Source: Amaurobius ferox (taxonomy: Eukaryota; Arthropoda; Arachnida; Araneae; Amaurobiidae). From it: DNA of 64,000 nt. Location: positions 55,427,236-55,491,235 of the forward strand of contig OX578137.1 of the NCBI GenBank assembly GCA_951213105.1. The letters are read 5' to 3'. Under the pieces are notes generated by a model, which was not told the origin of the DNA, ran no database searches, and worked only from the letters and a program-made list of their open reading frames with translations. Positions 1 through 11,904 of the stretch are shown piece after piece; within the stretch, counting starts at the first letter, position 1, and every line of letters starts with the position of its first letter. A program made the translations under genes and the position numbers.

Positions 1-217
1 AAAATAAACAACTTATGCATAGGAATCTAATATCAAACACGATAAAGGTACCCTTTGTCATCAGCACTGCACATTTTAATTCTAGGAAGAATATCCAGGC
101 GTACCGCTGACGGGTATTGCATGTGTTACCGCATAACAGCATCTAGCAACTAATGAAATATGAGGGGAGTTTATTGCCTTCCATGTACTCGTTTTACGTG
201 TTTCTGATGATTTAAGG

Positions 218-968
218 AAAAGTGGCCCCTCGCATTTCGCCTCCCACATTCCGCCTCGGCACATTTTGCCCCGTATAGATAATAAGTAGATTACAAAAAT
301 GTAAATACAGCCAACTCTCGATAACTCCAATCCTTATTTAAGTTCCAGCTCCTTTAGTGGAGATGCAATGTTAGACTGCTTCGATTACTGGATCTGAACC
401 TCCGATAACCCAAACTTTTCCGAACTTATTTTCAAAATTACTTTTTACCGCCTGCTAACGTTGTTCAAGCATTTTTGAATATTGAGTTGAAGCTATTGAC
501 TTCCCTATTGAAGCTATGGTGGTTATAAACTACTTTGAAATTACATATATTGGAAGAAAACAACGGAGATGCCAACAATTACCCATTTTTGCCATCGAAT
601 TGTGGAATGTTTACACACGAATACACAACGTATCAACAACGGCGTGGAGGGGTGGCAGAGGGGATTTCAGAAAACTTGTGCTACTTTATTCCCAAATATT
701 TACCGATTAATGATAATTATGATTAATAATGATTCTGTAAAGAAACAAGAGCTGCACAATTTTAAAATTACACAACTAGTTGCCGGTAGTTCAGGCAATC
801 AAAGAAACAAGAAGTATGCTGCAACTTCTGCTAGAATTAAAAGAATAATCAAAGATTTTCAAAATCGTAATGTGATTGATTACCTTAATTATATACTAGG
901 GATCGAAATGTGTTGGGGCGAAATGCGGTAAGCGAATTGTAGGAGGCGAAAAGCGAGGGGCCACTTTT
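218..968. mobile_element. Non-autonomous DNA transposon with inverted ends
   Basis: Inverted repeats of about 65 bp bound this segment. The left arm begins aaaagtggcccctcgc and continues through CGCCTCC motifs. The right arm is its diverged reverse complement, ending gcgaggggccactttt. The interior has no convincing protein; its short open frames are chance. I call it a MITE-like element of unknown superfamily and could not define a target-site duplication. Confidence 0.55.
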
Positions 969-1920
969 GCGGATCTCCTCCCTGATACCGATTCCTATTA
1001 ATTAGATAATGCCCTACAACTTTGTAATTGATATTTATCCTCTGTCTCGTTTTGTTTCCCAATTCTAATTGCCAATTTCTTAAATTATCCGCTAAGGACG
1101 GTGCAATTTCTTTTATTCGGTGAGGCGTTGTCATGTTACTATGGATTGACTTAACTTGTACACTTAAGGAGCTTTCATTTCGACATTTATTTGGGTGTTT
1201 TTGGACTTTCCTGGAAACCCTGCTTGTCAAACTCTAAATCATGTTGTTAAAGTTCTGAATGATTAATTGCCATACACGAACAGAAATTTAAACTTCAGAC
1301 TTTTTCCTCAAAAAGAGCACTTTGGTAAGTATTAAATTTATATTTTTAATGACTTACAAACTGAGAACTGAAATCATGAGTCGTTTATTAAGGATAAAAA
1401 GCAAACTATATTTAACTTTGTGGGTATCGACTTTGAACTCGGGAACGCGAGCGTTGTAACCGGATTCAATAAGTTTAGACCAAAATCTAGATTCTGGTGA
1501 CGAAATGAAGGACATGAAGACATGAATAAGAAGTTCGTATACAAGCTGCTGATGTTTCAAGTTAATATTATCTGATTTAGAAATGAAATAGTAATTCAAG
1601 TCTTCTCAAATGACATTTAATATGTCCTCTTGATCTAAATGTCCTCTTGCAATAAGTAATTAAATAGTGCATCGTTGTTCATGATATACCAAAAAATCGA
1701 TGTAATTTAGAAGCTAGTTCAAAGTTCTATCAATAGCCTCAATTCCATGAAGGTTTAACCTCGACATCAATTGTGTACTATGTGCCTCTTATTTCTTTCA
1801 GACTTGCGAGAAAACGGATTATTCAAAACTATTTAAATTCCACTGCATAACATAATCGTAATAAAATTAAAAAAAAAATCATTACTAGAATCTTACATAT
1901 TTTATTTCTCATATTCATAG
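969..1920. other. AT-rich intronic sequence, nothing recognised
   Basis: No coding or repeat structure is recognised. The last 25 bases form a pyrimidine-rich tract ending in ttcatag, the splice acceptor of the Kunitz exon that follows, so this is most likely its upstream intron. Confidence 0.4.
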
Positions 1921-2276
1921 AAAAACAAGACTTTAAGCTCATCCTTGAATCTGATGTGGATCAGGCTGGATCTGCTGAAGAGTCTGTTCATAGTCAACCT
2001 CTTGCTGAAGATAATGAATCTGCCGACATCTGTACACTGAATTCCCAACCGGGACCATGTAGAGCCATGCTGCCACGATTTTACTTTAATGGAAAGAGCT
2101 GTGACAGTTTTATTTATGGAGGATGCCAAGGAAATGAAAATAATTTCAAGACATTGGAAGATTGCCAAGAAAAGTGCCCAAACAACTCTTCTGAAGAAAA
2201 CGAAACGGTTTCTGGAGAGAAGTCAGAAGAACATGTCGAACAGCCTGAAGAGTCAGCCGCAGAGGACCAGGAATAA
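1921..2276 (+). CDS. Kunitz/BPTI domain protein, 3' terminal exon
   Basis: This terminal exon encodes one Kunitz (BPTI-type) domain, a secreted fold that typically inhibits serine proteases and in arachnids also occurs in venom peptides. The exon opens after a ttcatag acceptor in phase 1. An acidic linker precedes the domain. Six cysteines have spacing 8-13-7-12-3; the canonical C2-C3 gap is 15, so two residues are missing from the first long loop. Typical motifs are visible: FYFNGKSC, FIYGGC, GNENNF. The P1 position after Cys2 is Arg, which favours trypsin-like targets. After Cys6 there is a Ser/Glu-rich acidic tail of about 30 residues, then TAA at 2274-2276. An AATAAA occurs at 2451-2456. 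The 5' exons, including the signal peptide, are outside or not recognised, so the start is unknown. Confidence 0.85.
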
Positions 2277-2562
2277 GTTAGTGATGTATTTTGTGCATTA
2301 ATATATAAGATTTTATTTGTTATATAAAACAGTGAACTCCATACACAGATGAAAGAGTCAAAATATAGAACGAAATATTAAAGGAAAAATATTGAAGGGG
2401 AAAGAGTTATAAAAAAATATATTGCAATGAAATATGCATTTAAAATTAAAAATAAACAGAATATTAAAAGTTCATTCTTGAAAACTTATGTCTACAATGA
2501 ACTCGAATAGAACTCGAGTACTGATTTACCTGCAATTCAGAATTATAATACAGCTAAATTCA

Positions 2563-2583
2563 ATATATATATATATATATATA
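2563..2583. repeat. (AT)n microsatellite
   Basis: Uninterrupted alternating AT of about 21 bp. Confidence 0.9.
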
Positions 2584-2699
2584 GCTTTCTAATCTTCCAA
2601 TTTTTGGTTTTCAACTTGAATTCTATTTAAATAAAAGATAACCGTACATTCAGTGTCACTAAGTTGTCGTACAATTACTATAATTTGGTAAATTTGACT

Positions 2700-2830
2700 T
2701 TACAACAGTAAAACATGCATTTTTGTACATTATTGAATTTAAAGCGCCCAAACCTCCTAGATACTTACAACAGTAAAACATGCATTTTTGTACATTATTG
2801 AAATTGAAGCGTCCAAATCTCCTAGATACT
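2700..2830. repeat. Two-copy 65-bp tandem repeat
   Basis: The unit beginning tacaacagtaaaacatgc at 2701 is repeated at 2766 with a few substitutions. Both end in tcctagatact. Confidence 0.85.
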
Positions 2831-4077
2831 ATGTTTTGTGTTTTTAAGATTAAATTGTTTTAAAAATTGGCAACAAATGTTTTGATCCCCTGTTGCTATT
2901 ATTTTTTTTCAAAATATTTTCAGCTATATGTTTTAAACAATTTATCTTACAAAAGCATTTCCCACAGGATATATAATTTTATAACCCTCTACAATACTTT
3001 ATTAAAAATGACTTAATTTCTTAATTTTCATTCAGAAAATATTTAAAAGACAGTTTTGGAAAGCATAAAGTAACATACCAGGATTTTTACAGAATAACAA
3101 ACTAAACGACTTTTTTCTAAATGTCTATTCAAGTTCTTATAATTCCCCATTGGTTCTCTTAGTGATGACTTCATTTTCAAATTATTATTATTTGATATTT
3201 TCACTGAAGTTTACCTTATAATTTTTAAATAAGTTTAAATGTTTTTCCACTACAATATAATCTAGTCTGTCTAACAAAAAATAATTGCTCATTATTTTCC
3301 TTCAAACTATTTTACCCCATTTCTTACTTTATTTTAGTTTGTATCTCGACAATCCGGCAAATGCTGTAATCTGACACTGTTGAAAGTGTTATTAAAAGTG
3401 TAATGGAATTCCCTTTGTATTTTTAAATTAGTCATTGCACTAATAAAACTATTAATTTCAGTGAGATAGTATAATAAGACACCAAAAATTAATTTAACAT
3501 TTTATTATATAGAAAAAATTTCGTTTATGAGTATTTTTTAATTGAATATTTTGGACTTTTGGCAAAATGTCATTTTACGTGTATATGTGTGCGTCTGTGA
3601 GATGTCCACTAGATAACTAACAAACAATTTTGTAACCACTATAACGTTTTATGCATCGATACATTACGTAAAATCTAGAACCAGGTAAAATTCGACGTAA
3701 TTTACATGAGACAGAAATCGAATTTTCGAAAATTAATATTTTCAAAGCAGTATTTCCTTTGGCTAAAAAGATAACTCCCAAAACAATTATGTTAGTACAG
3801 CCAATATTGGAAATGATACTTTGAATTACACTTTGGATATTAAGGATTTTAAAAGAGTATATATTAGCGGAGATTAGGCAAAGGATTAGAATTCATCTGT
3901 GTGAAAGACCTATTGCCAACTTAAAATATTTTTTTTAAATATTTTAGAAAAATATTTTAAATGATAACCTGAGAAGGAAAACTAATGAAAATATTTTTAT
4001 TCTTATACTTATTATGATAGAAATGGAACTACACAATATGGAAAATAAATGTATGAGATGAAAGAGTGGAGCTTTCG
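2831..4077. other. AT-rich spacer, nothing recognised
   Basis: Low-complexity AT-rich DNA without recognised coding, RNA or repeat structure on either strand. Confidence 0.35.
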
Positions 4078-4091
4078 ACACTCCGGATATT

Positions 4092-4482
4092 AACGGCCGT
4101 ACCGTGATGAAAACACCGGTTCTCGTTAGATCACCGAAGTCAAGCATCATCGGGTGCGGTTAGTACTAGGGTGGGTGACCACCTGGGAACACCGCGTGCT
4201 GTTGGCACATTTCGGACGCGGCAGCCCGGTGGTTTGCGTGCTGGTTTTGCACGCTACTACAACTGCCGACGTGTTCATGCGGGGTACGATCACGTTAAAC
4301 ATGTGGGTCCGTAAGTCCTGTTTATGGTAGGGGAAGGTTTATGGTAGGGGAAGGAGGGTACGGTCCCTGTGGATGCCTCCCCCACTGGGTTCCGGTCTAA
4401 ATTGGATGGCACTTCCCGGCCGTCCAAACGGTTACCTCACACCTTTCTGGTAGGTCGGACGGTCTGGATCTCAACAACAACA
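4092..4482 (+). mobile_element. 5S rRNA/tRNA-headed SINE, diverged copy
   Basis: Bases 4092-4206 read as 5S rRNA from aacggccgtacc to gctgttggc. They retain the internal promoter region (ggttagtact, then gggtgaccacctgggaac). A tRNA-like segment without a B box follows, then the SINE body (gtgttcatgcgg, acgatcacgttaaacatg, ggttccggtctaaattgg) and the tail ggtctggatctcaacaacaa. Flanking duplications are acactccggatatt (4078-4091) and acactccagatatt (4483-4496), with one mismatch. A 17-bp internal duplication (tttatggtaggggaagg) and substitutions mark it as older than the other three full copies. Confidence 0.85.
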
Positions 4483-4496
4483 ACACTCCAGATATT

Positions 4497-6560
4497 TTTT
4501 CCCGGTCGTTCATTAATCTGCTCTATGCCTTAGGATGAGTCGGTCGGCCTGGGCTTTCGACACTCCTGATATTTGTTATATTTTTTCTACGTAATCGAAA
4601 AACGTGTAGGAAAAATGTATCCAGCATATTAGATTTTAGAATTTTATACAAAGTATGACATTATTTGGATTTTGTTTCATTTTATTCTTAATTAAAACTA
4701 ATTTTGTTCATATCAAACAGTTTATTGAAGAAAATATTATCGCATACTAACTTAGCATAAAACTATAAATTATTTAGTTATATTTTATAAAAAAATACTA
4801 TTATGTAGTAGTATTTAAATGCATCTAATATTTTTCATGTATGATTTCAATATGGTCTACGATGGATGATAAATTGATGACTGGGTGATCTTGCATAACA
4901 AAAGAAGATGTATGTGATGTGGGGGTGTGGGGGCGTGGGAGGCCATAAGGGGAAATCTAAACATCGTACGCCCCTGAACTTTTGTACACAGGTACTTCAA
5001 AACACGAATAGGTGCACCTCGGCGTTATTTTCTAATTTTAAAGTTGCTTTTTTAGTTATTTTGTGTTTTTTCACGTTTTACAATGATTTGGTCGATATTC
5101 ACACAAATCGTTTCCTTAGAAACCTAAAACATCATCACAGAGTTTCTATTTTAACACCATCTGAAAGATCGAAAAGTTATCTTTCAAACAACTTTTAAAC
5201 AAAGTTTATACGATGAATGACATATTTTAATAACTTTTTTAAAATATAAATTTCTCATACGTTTTAAACCTCTCTGATTTTTATATATTACGATACATTA
5301 AAATTTACGCGCAATCCAATATTCATTTTTTTCAACAGCTGCCTAAAATTTCACAAACCACTCCAGAAAAAAAATCATAAACCCATCCTTTTATTAATTT
5401 AAATAATTTATCTGAGGCATGTCTTTGATTTTTGAACGAATCTACCAGTTTTCTCAGATCTACTAGTGGTCATAACGTACGGGGAAATGGAACAGACTCA
5501 AATTGTTTAGGGGAGTGGGTGTTTTGGAATTGGATGAGAGGATATGTGTGTTTTGCGTCGTCATGATTAGTGTGTTAAATAAACAGTCAATTGTGATTTT
5601 TTTTTTGCGGGTGCGATTTAAAGGGTATAACTTTTGGATCGAATTCATTTTAAATTATTTTTAAATCAATTTATTAAGCACCCGACGCTTATTGAATTAT
5701 TCGTACGCAGTAGACACCTAGACTTCGCGCTATTTAGAAAATATGGTGTGATTAGGTGCTTATTTAGGGCGCGAATATGATGGCCTGTGTTTCCGCAGCA
5801 GGTGAATAAACCTTTCGAAAATTTTACTGAATTTAATTAATATCTACCATCAATCCCGGGCAACGTCGAGTACAATTTCAAGTCATCAATAAATAATATT
5901 TAGATTATATAACTTAGCATTGTTTATTTACATATATATCTAATTTCTAATTTTTTTTTTAGATAAGAAGCCGGGTGTTGTGGGAACCGACATCAACAAC
6001 GCATTTCATTCAGATGAAAGAAACCTCCGATCTCACTTTTATTCTTCATAGTATGATATTTATTTTTTATCCCATTTTTCAAAGTATGAACTTTTTAATA
6101 AAACATTGTTTTGTTTTCTGAATTATCTCTCTTATTTAAATTAAATATATTATAAAGAAATATAATTTTTGCTTTGCAAAGTCAAACTAATAGTAGTTAT
6201 TTGAATTTGTTTTCCACGTATGCTATAGCGTAAGAATTCAGAATATCTTTCAAAATTTTGGTTTCAAAATGCGTTAGAAAAATGCAATTCTAAAATTATT
6301 TTAAACTTTTATTGGATATTTTTGATATAAAACATATGTTTTTATATTCTGCAATATATTTTTCTAACTGCGAGGTAAGTTTGACGAGAAAGTTATAATT
6401 TTTTAAAATGCATTGCATTAGTTTTTATAGAATCCATATGGGAAATCCACATGTGAAACTCATCTCTATAACCTCCCACCTCCCTATTTGGCTGTCGTCG
6501 GAAGCCCTATTTTTTATAACATCCTGTCTGACGTACACTAATTATTATATGTCACCTTAA
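4497..6560. other. AT-rich intergenic sequence
   Basis: No gene recognised. A third copy of the SINE target sequence, gctttcgacactcctgatat, lies near 4552-4572, preceded by a degenerate SINE-tail-like ggtcggcctggg. The rest is AT-rich and unexplained. Confidence 0.35.
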
Positions 6561-6572
6561 TTTTTAATAAAT

Positions 6573-7031
6573 ATGTATGATAGAAGCTGTAGTCGAAGAA
6601 ATAATCATAGTATAGGAATCGATCGTCACTCGCTATCAAAAATGCTGTTTGACCGGTATCTACGACTATCATGTAATCTACAGTTTCGAAAACTATGTGA
6701 CGCCCCTTCATTGTCTGCTAAATATGTGCAAGATCTGCAGGCAGGGTTGGAGATGGTTCTTCGTTTCGTTCATTAGAGGATCACTATTCCCAACGATAGA
6801 ATGAAGACCCGGTACGATGACAGAGCTAATGAAGTACGATTCCTGGAAGGCGACAAAGTATGACTATTCAACCCTCGGCGACGATCAGGATTTTTGCCAA
6901 GATTTCAGCACAACTGGGAAAGACACTACGTCATCAAGAAAAGAATAAAGAGTGCCGTTTATCGAATCCAGAAATCGTCTTCAACCAAGCCAAAATTCAT
7001 CCATATCGAGAAATTACCTCCATATTTCGGA
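6573..7031 (+). pseudogene. Ty3/gypsy-type integrase C-terminal remnant
   Basis: Decayed C-terminal part of a retrotransposon Pol polyprotein. In one frame MLFDRYLRL resembles the MLFGRDLRLP-type integrase motif, followed by YVQDLQAGLE. Further on, with a frame change, MKTRYDDRANE, a GDKV-stop-LFNPRR stretch and a NWERHYVIKKRI / VYRIQKSSSTKPK stretch match the GPY/F-like C-terminal module of gypsy integrases. A TGA interrupts the GDKVWL-like motif and frames shift near 6775-6800, so it is non-functional. An LTR-like sequence lies 3' of it, as expected for the end of such an element. Reverse transcriptase and gag are not seen upstream. Confidence 0.75.
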
Positions 7032-7249
7032 CCACAGTAGATCAATACTGCTCAGGACGTGCAGTCTTAAGAAAGAGCAGCGTTACGAACATTTAATATT
7101 CCCTTTCCTCGGGAGTCTATTCTCCACCTCCTTACATTCGTCTCTTTCGAAGATCAGAGGGACTAAACAACCATAAAGGCATTCCTTCCCATGACGTCAG
7201 CCCAAGGTTGCCAGAAGCTAATGCCCGGAATGAGGGTTTCTAAATTTCG

Positions 7250-7602
7250 CAGTTTATTGCCAATTTGGTGAATTTTGGGGACTTCCCTAAGGTTCGAGAA
7301 ACACCTCGAAGTAACGATTATGATTATTCTACATGATATAAGAGAATTCCGGACTTTTCTATGGCGAGTCTATCGAAGGAATCATCATTCAATCAGAGTT
7401 CAGTTGATGTGGTAAAATCTTTATTGAACAGCGATTTTTGACAATGTTTAGAGAATAGCAGCAGCTTTTTTGTGAAATTACTTTCGTCAATACAACTAGA
7501 ATAATACCAGTTATTTTATGAAATTAGTGGAGCATTTAAATGCAGTTTGACTGTATATTTTTACTATTTAGGTTGTACTTCGGAATAAATGTGTTTATTA
7601 TC
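7250..7602 (+). mobile_element. LTR-like sequence downstream of gypsy integrase
   Basis: This region is homologous to 53270-53590. Shared blocks include gagaaacacctc, agtctat, a tcatcactcagtt-like stretch, ttttga(c/t)aatgttt, gaaattagtggagcattta and a closing aataaa-rich end. Position directly 3' of an integrase remnant plus a second stand-alone copy fits an LTR. Exact ends (TG...CA) are not resolved. Confidence 0.55.
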
Positions 7603-7604
<2 letters not shown>

Positions 7605-7648
<44 letters not shown>

Positions 7649-7860
7649 AAATATGTAATAATATAAAAAATTAAAAAATTCAAGTAATATTAACATCACC
7701 ATAGAAGCAAATTCACGGCCATAATGCCGATAAGAGAAGAGAACAGCACCAGTCCAAATTCGACGATTAGTCAGAGTTAAATTCCTCCTCAGGTCTGAGT
7801 ATTTAACTCTAACTAACCCAAACACATACCTGTTTCAGATAGAGCATTATTGTGAGAGAT
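7605..7860. repeat. (AT)n tract plus dispersed repeat F
   Basis: An (AT)n run (7605-7645) is followed by about 200 bp shared with 16502-16700. Common blocks are aatattaacatcacca, then ggtctgagtatttaactcta and cctgtttca. In both copies the AT run precedes the same sequence, so the tract probably belongs to the mobile unit. Family unknown. Confidence 0.65.
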
Positions 7861-8067
7861 TATATATATATATATGAAATATAAAACTTGAAAAATTGCT
7901 ACAATTTTTTTTGAATTGATTAAAAAGCTAAAATCAAAAATAATTTATAATACAACTTGTAAAGCGCTATGCTGCAATTTTACATGTGTATACCTATATA
8001 AAATCCCAAAAAGGACAATCACTCTTCTAGAAATTTACGAGTACATTGTTACTTGACCTTTTTGGGA

Positions 8068-8070
<3 letters not shown>

Positions 8071-8109
<39 letters not shown>

Positions 8110-8220
8110 TATATATATATTATATATATGTATATATTATATATATATTATATATATATATATGTATATATATGTATATATATATATATATATATGTATG
8201 TATATATATATATATATATG

Positions 8221-8288
<68 letters not shown>
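8071..8288. repeat. (AT)n microsatellite with TG interruptions
   Basis: About 218 bp of alternating AT with periodic tatgtatata variants. It is preceded by an inverted pair, cccaaaaaggacaa at about 8006 and gacctttttggga at about 8056. Open frames reading IYIYIY are artefacts of the repeat. Confidence 0.9.
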
Positions 8289-8291
<3 letters not shown>

Positions 8292-8539
8292 GTTTTAAGT
8301 CATTTTTATCAGATAAAGACATATACATTTATTTTGAAGTTTTAATACAGTTTTCGAGATATTGATGAAATTTTATTCTGTTACAGACATCTTTATATCT
8401 TTAGAAATAATGATGCAGTAAGCTTGTTTCAGTCGTTGTAACCCATAATCCTGTTGATATTCTATAAGATCAATCTACAGCATCTATTTTGTTACTGATT
8501 TGTCACAATATCGACATTTGTGAATCAGTGAGGAAAGTA

Positions 8540-8941
8540 ACGTGTTGGACGCATCTTGGTTTTCACCGTGGCTGCAATTTGGTCTACGTTTATGTCCGTA
8601 TCACGGCATAACGATACGTCTCTGACATTTTGAGACCTGTGGTACACTCATATCTGTCAACCAGGCCTGGACTGCTTTTTCAGCAAGATAAAGCCAGGCC
8701 ACATACTGAAAGGATAACTATGAATAGTCTAAAAGGCTTTGATATCCTGCCTTGGCCAGCATATTCTCTGGATTTGTCGCCAATTGAGTATATCTGGGAC
8801 ACCATGGGTTGCCGATTCAGAAAATTCCCAATTTCAGCAAACCATGTCCAGTTACAAGCCCAATTGCATGATGTGTGGAATTTCATCCCTCAACACACCA
8901 TTGACCATCTCCTTGACGGAATGCGTCGTCGTATTCAATAG
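8540..8941 (+). pseudogene. Tc1/mariner transposase fragment (C-terminal)
   Basis: A clean frame from 8630 to the TAG at 8939-8941 encodes the C-terminal half of a Tc1-type DDE transposase. It contains the second catalytic Asp in FQQDKARPHT and the Glu in SPIEYIWD, separated as expected for a DD34E enzyme. It ends with DGMRRRIQ, a usual Tc1 C-terminus. Upstream (8540-8629) a frame-shifted stretch (FHRGCNLVYV, then RYVSDILRP) extends the homology. The N-terminal DNA-binding domain and first Asp are missing, so it is a dead fragment. Confidence 0.8.
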
Positions 8942-9109
8942 ACCGCTAGCGGTGGGTCTATTCCATATTGATCTAATGTCAATAAAGTTCCATGCTTCAT
9001 TTCCCTGGTATGGTTTTTTGATCATTTGAACATCTCCATGCTATAATTACATTCTGAAAATTTCATAAGGATACATCAACGTCTTCATGGTGTTGCGATT
9101 TTAGTTGTG

Positions 9110-9238
9110 AGCAGTGCATTGTGCAAATAACTTTCATAATGTAGAATCATTTTTAAATTAAGTAGGGTCCAGTAACTGAGAAATGAATAACATTTATGTT
9201 TCCCCCACATCGGTATATATTATCATATTTATAATGTA
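9110..9238 (-). other. Duplicated Kunitz-gene intron, distal block
   Basis: On the minus strand this reads like 39810-39910 of the plus-strand gene. Shared blocks include ggaaacataaa, ggaccctacttaat and gattctacattatgaaag. It is the continuation of the intron after the 11588-11788 Kunitz exon, displaced by the Helitron at 9239-11380. Confidence 0.65.
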
Positions 9239-11380
9239 CTAGCAGCATACCCGTTCTTCGTACGGAGTATATAATATAAAGAAACTTAATATTCAAAATC
9301 ATATGCAAATTCCTATAATATACTGAATGAAATTTTTAATCAAAATATTCTGTTAAAATATTTAATACAATGCTCCTAAAAAGAAGTTTAAAAATCTCTG
9401 TTCTCGCTATACAAAATTATCTTCACGGGCAGATCTGAAGAATAAAACATCCTGGCTCCTTCTGTAAACAAACAAAAAAAAAGGAATTGAATCAATATAT
9501 GCAACCCCGTACTACTTATATTGTCGCAGATTAGAAAATATGCCAGTGTGTCAGTAGAAGCTTACCCGTATTGCAATATGAGTCTCAAAAATATTTGCCA
9601 AAATAAAAGAGATGACATAATAAATTGAAAGTATCAAAAATCCCCGTAATCTTAATACCAGAAGGTCGTAATTGATTCCAATATATGCCAATATATATCA
9701 AAATATATGCCAATATACCTGTACAATTTATATTCTCGTAGATTAGAAGATATACCCGTGCATTTGTAGAAGATTACTCGTACAACGTACTATATATGAG
9801 TTTCAACAATTTTCATAATAAAACAATATAATAATTTGAAAATATCAATAATCCCTGAATCAACAGTCCCGAAAAATATAAATAATAATGATGTTTAAAC
9901 CCGAAGACCGTAATTGATATTGTCCAGTCAAAAATGCAATGTCAATGAAATTTATTTTATATACATATCTTTATTGTTCAAATCGGAAAAGATTTAATAA
10001 AATTCGTATGCCGCATAACACATTGGAATCGTTGCTAAGCGACATGATATCATTTGCTTCAATGGAAATCATATCGTCTGAATAATGAGATCTCCATGGA
10101 AGGTTTGGCGTCATTTTCGTCAATTTAGCGATGACTTAAAAAATCGCCAAATTTATCGCCAAGTGAGAGTGTAGAACTGATAGTTCCATTTTACGACAAA
10201 TTGACGAAACATCATCCCAATACTACCCTAACAAAACACAATTATTTTCATTTAAGCGCGATTTTATCAATTCCATAATATTTTTATGGATTTACAAATA
10301 TTTTTATAAATTTGGTGATATTAAAAAAATTCGTTAAATGTGTCACTAAGTAGGATGGACGGACTGACCGACAAATGCTACAGAAATATTATTTCAGTAC
10401 TCTATTCTAAAAGAACAAATTCAATTTCATTGATTTGGGTCATTTTTATCAATTTGGAGACATTTCCTCTAATTTGATAAAGTTTAAGAAAAGTTACCAA
10501 GTTATTTAGAGATATTCCGCTAAATTCATAGCTCTGAATTTGCAGATATGAAGAATAAAATATCCTGATCCCGTTGGTATATACTAAATGAAAACACTAA
10601 AATTGTATTAGAAGATACATACACCCGTTCCACTCTTTTTCTGCTTCAACAATCGGCTAAATGAATTTATTGGGTAAACACAATATATGAGTTTATTAGC
10701 TAAACAAAATATATGAGCTTTACACCTCTTTGCTAAAATAAATGAAAGTAATGTACGCAGTCCGCAATTTCTATAATTAAAAGAACAATCAAACCGTCCA
10801 TTTATAAAATATATTTTTACATCCATTTATTTATTATTCAAATAGAAAAAATAATAACAAATATTAACCACACATTTAATTTCATTCCGTTGCTTAACAA
10901 CATGATATAAGATAGAATCTTTCTCATAAAATGCGAAATGAAATAGCCATTTTGATTTCTTTATACTTTTCATCGTTGAGTAAAAGCTTGTGAAAGATGA
11001 ACCATGGATGTAGATTTTTCCATTTAAATTCATGTTTCAAACAATTCATGTTTTCCTATAGTGACTAATTAATGCATAAATCCTGAACCAAACTCGGAAA
11101 TAAAGTTTTATTTCATTTTGACATTTTAAACAAACGATTTTCATCCTTTCCGTTTGGACAAACCACGGAGTTGGAGAGTAGAACTCCTAGGAAAAAGTTC
11201 CGTTTTTCATTAATATCGCGACAACCCCTGGTCTTAGAAACTCGAAACTTGGACTAAATTTATGGAGGGCTATTTCAAGGCTATCTACAAAATTTCATTA
11301 AATTCGGATCAGCCGTTTTCCCGTGATGATGAGACAAACGGACAGACAGACAGACAGACAGATTTTCAATTTTATTTATA
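9239..11380 (-). mobile_element. Non-autonomous Helitron
   Basis: On the minus strand the element starts TCTATATAAATAAAA and ends GCTGCTAG (CTRR). A hairpin sits just before the end: ATAC-t-CCGT, loop ACGAAGA, ACGG-GTAT (9247-9270). It lies between a host A and T. The paralogous intron at 39775-39800 gives the uninterrupted site (aactaagataataaat). Length is 2142 bp. A GACA-rich stretch (11334-11358) lies near the 5' end. No Rep/helicase reading frame is visible. Related sequence occurs at 31252-34653 and 50259-50910. Confidence 0.8.
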
Positions 11381-11399
11381 TAGATTATGTTAGTTTGGG

Positions 11400-11587
11400 G
11401 CGGTCCCCAGAAATTTCGAAAACTCGGTGTTCGGTTCCTCAGTGGTCTTTTTTCAAGACGTTATATAAGATTAAGTTTCAGACTACTGAAGATGCTGATC
11501 AAGTTAAACTAAAGCTGTATTGCATACCAAATATAGGTGGAGGGAATTTATTACACTTTCATTCTTCCTAAGGTTTATTTAAATTAC
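11400..11587 (-). other. Duplicated intron block 3' of Kunitz exon
   Basis: The reverse complement aligns with sequence directly after the plus-strand Kunitz exons (39367-39560 and 46720-46920). The shared blocks contain a gatcaac/gatcagc motif, a tacaatacgtcttgaac-like stretch and ccaca/gagttctcgat-like blocks. It supports a common origin of the three exon-intron units. Confidence 0.65.
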
Positions 11588-11788
11588 CTATTTAAGTTCT
11601 ACATGTTTTCTGACATGCATACATAGTTTTAAATCTATTTTTGTTTCCTCCACATCCATTGTAGATGAACGGCAGACAAAGATTTATAGATGTATCGAAG
11701 AAAAATGCCTTGAAAGCCTTCTGACAATCTTCACCTTTGTTTACACGTAAACTGCAATGTTCAGGAGCTTTGGCAGCTCTTTGATAAA
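11588..11788 (-). CDS. Kunitz/BPTI domain exon, in-frame stop near donor
   Basis: A Kunitz domain exon on the minus strand, downstream of the signal exon at 21286-21361 (intron about 9.5 kb). It follows an atctatatttccag acceptor in phase 1 and opens VYQRAAKAP, like the other two internal exons. Six cysteines are spaced 9-15-7-12-3; the first loop has one extra residue. AFFFD, FIYNGC and GGNKNRF are family motifs. P1 after Cys2 is Gln, unusual for a strong inhibitor. Three residues after Cys6 a TAA (11592-11594, minus) replaces a CAA/ACA codon of the paralogs, two codons before a retained GTAATT donor. The protein may therefore end here as a single-domain inhibitor, or the gene may be decaying. 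The acceptor, frame and cysteines are intact. Confidence 0.85.
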
Positions 11789-11904
11789 CTGGAAATATAG
11801 ATAACAAAAATTATGTTAAAGAGAAGGACATTTATGATTAAAACATGTTTAATCCGATTACAAAATTATGCAGTGCAATTCACTATTTGGAACATAGATT
11901 AATC

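Noticed and set aside
889..1230. A 113-codon minus-strand frame
   Set aside because: It crosses the right arm of the inverted-repeat element, lacks a recognisable domain and has no splice support.
10608..11033. Minus-strand frames within 10.6-11.0 kb and the similar 32.7-32.9 kb frames
   Set aside because: They lie in Helitron DNA and are not conserved as protein between the Helitron copies.
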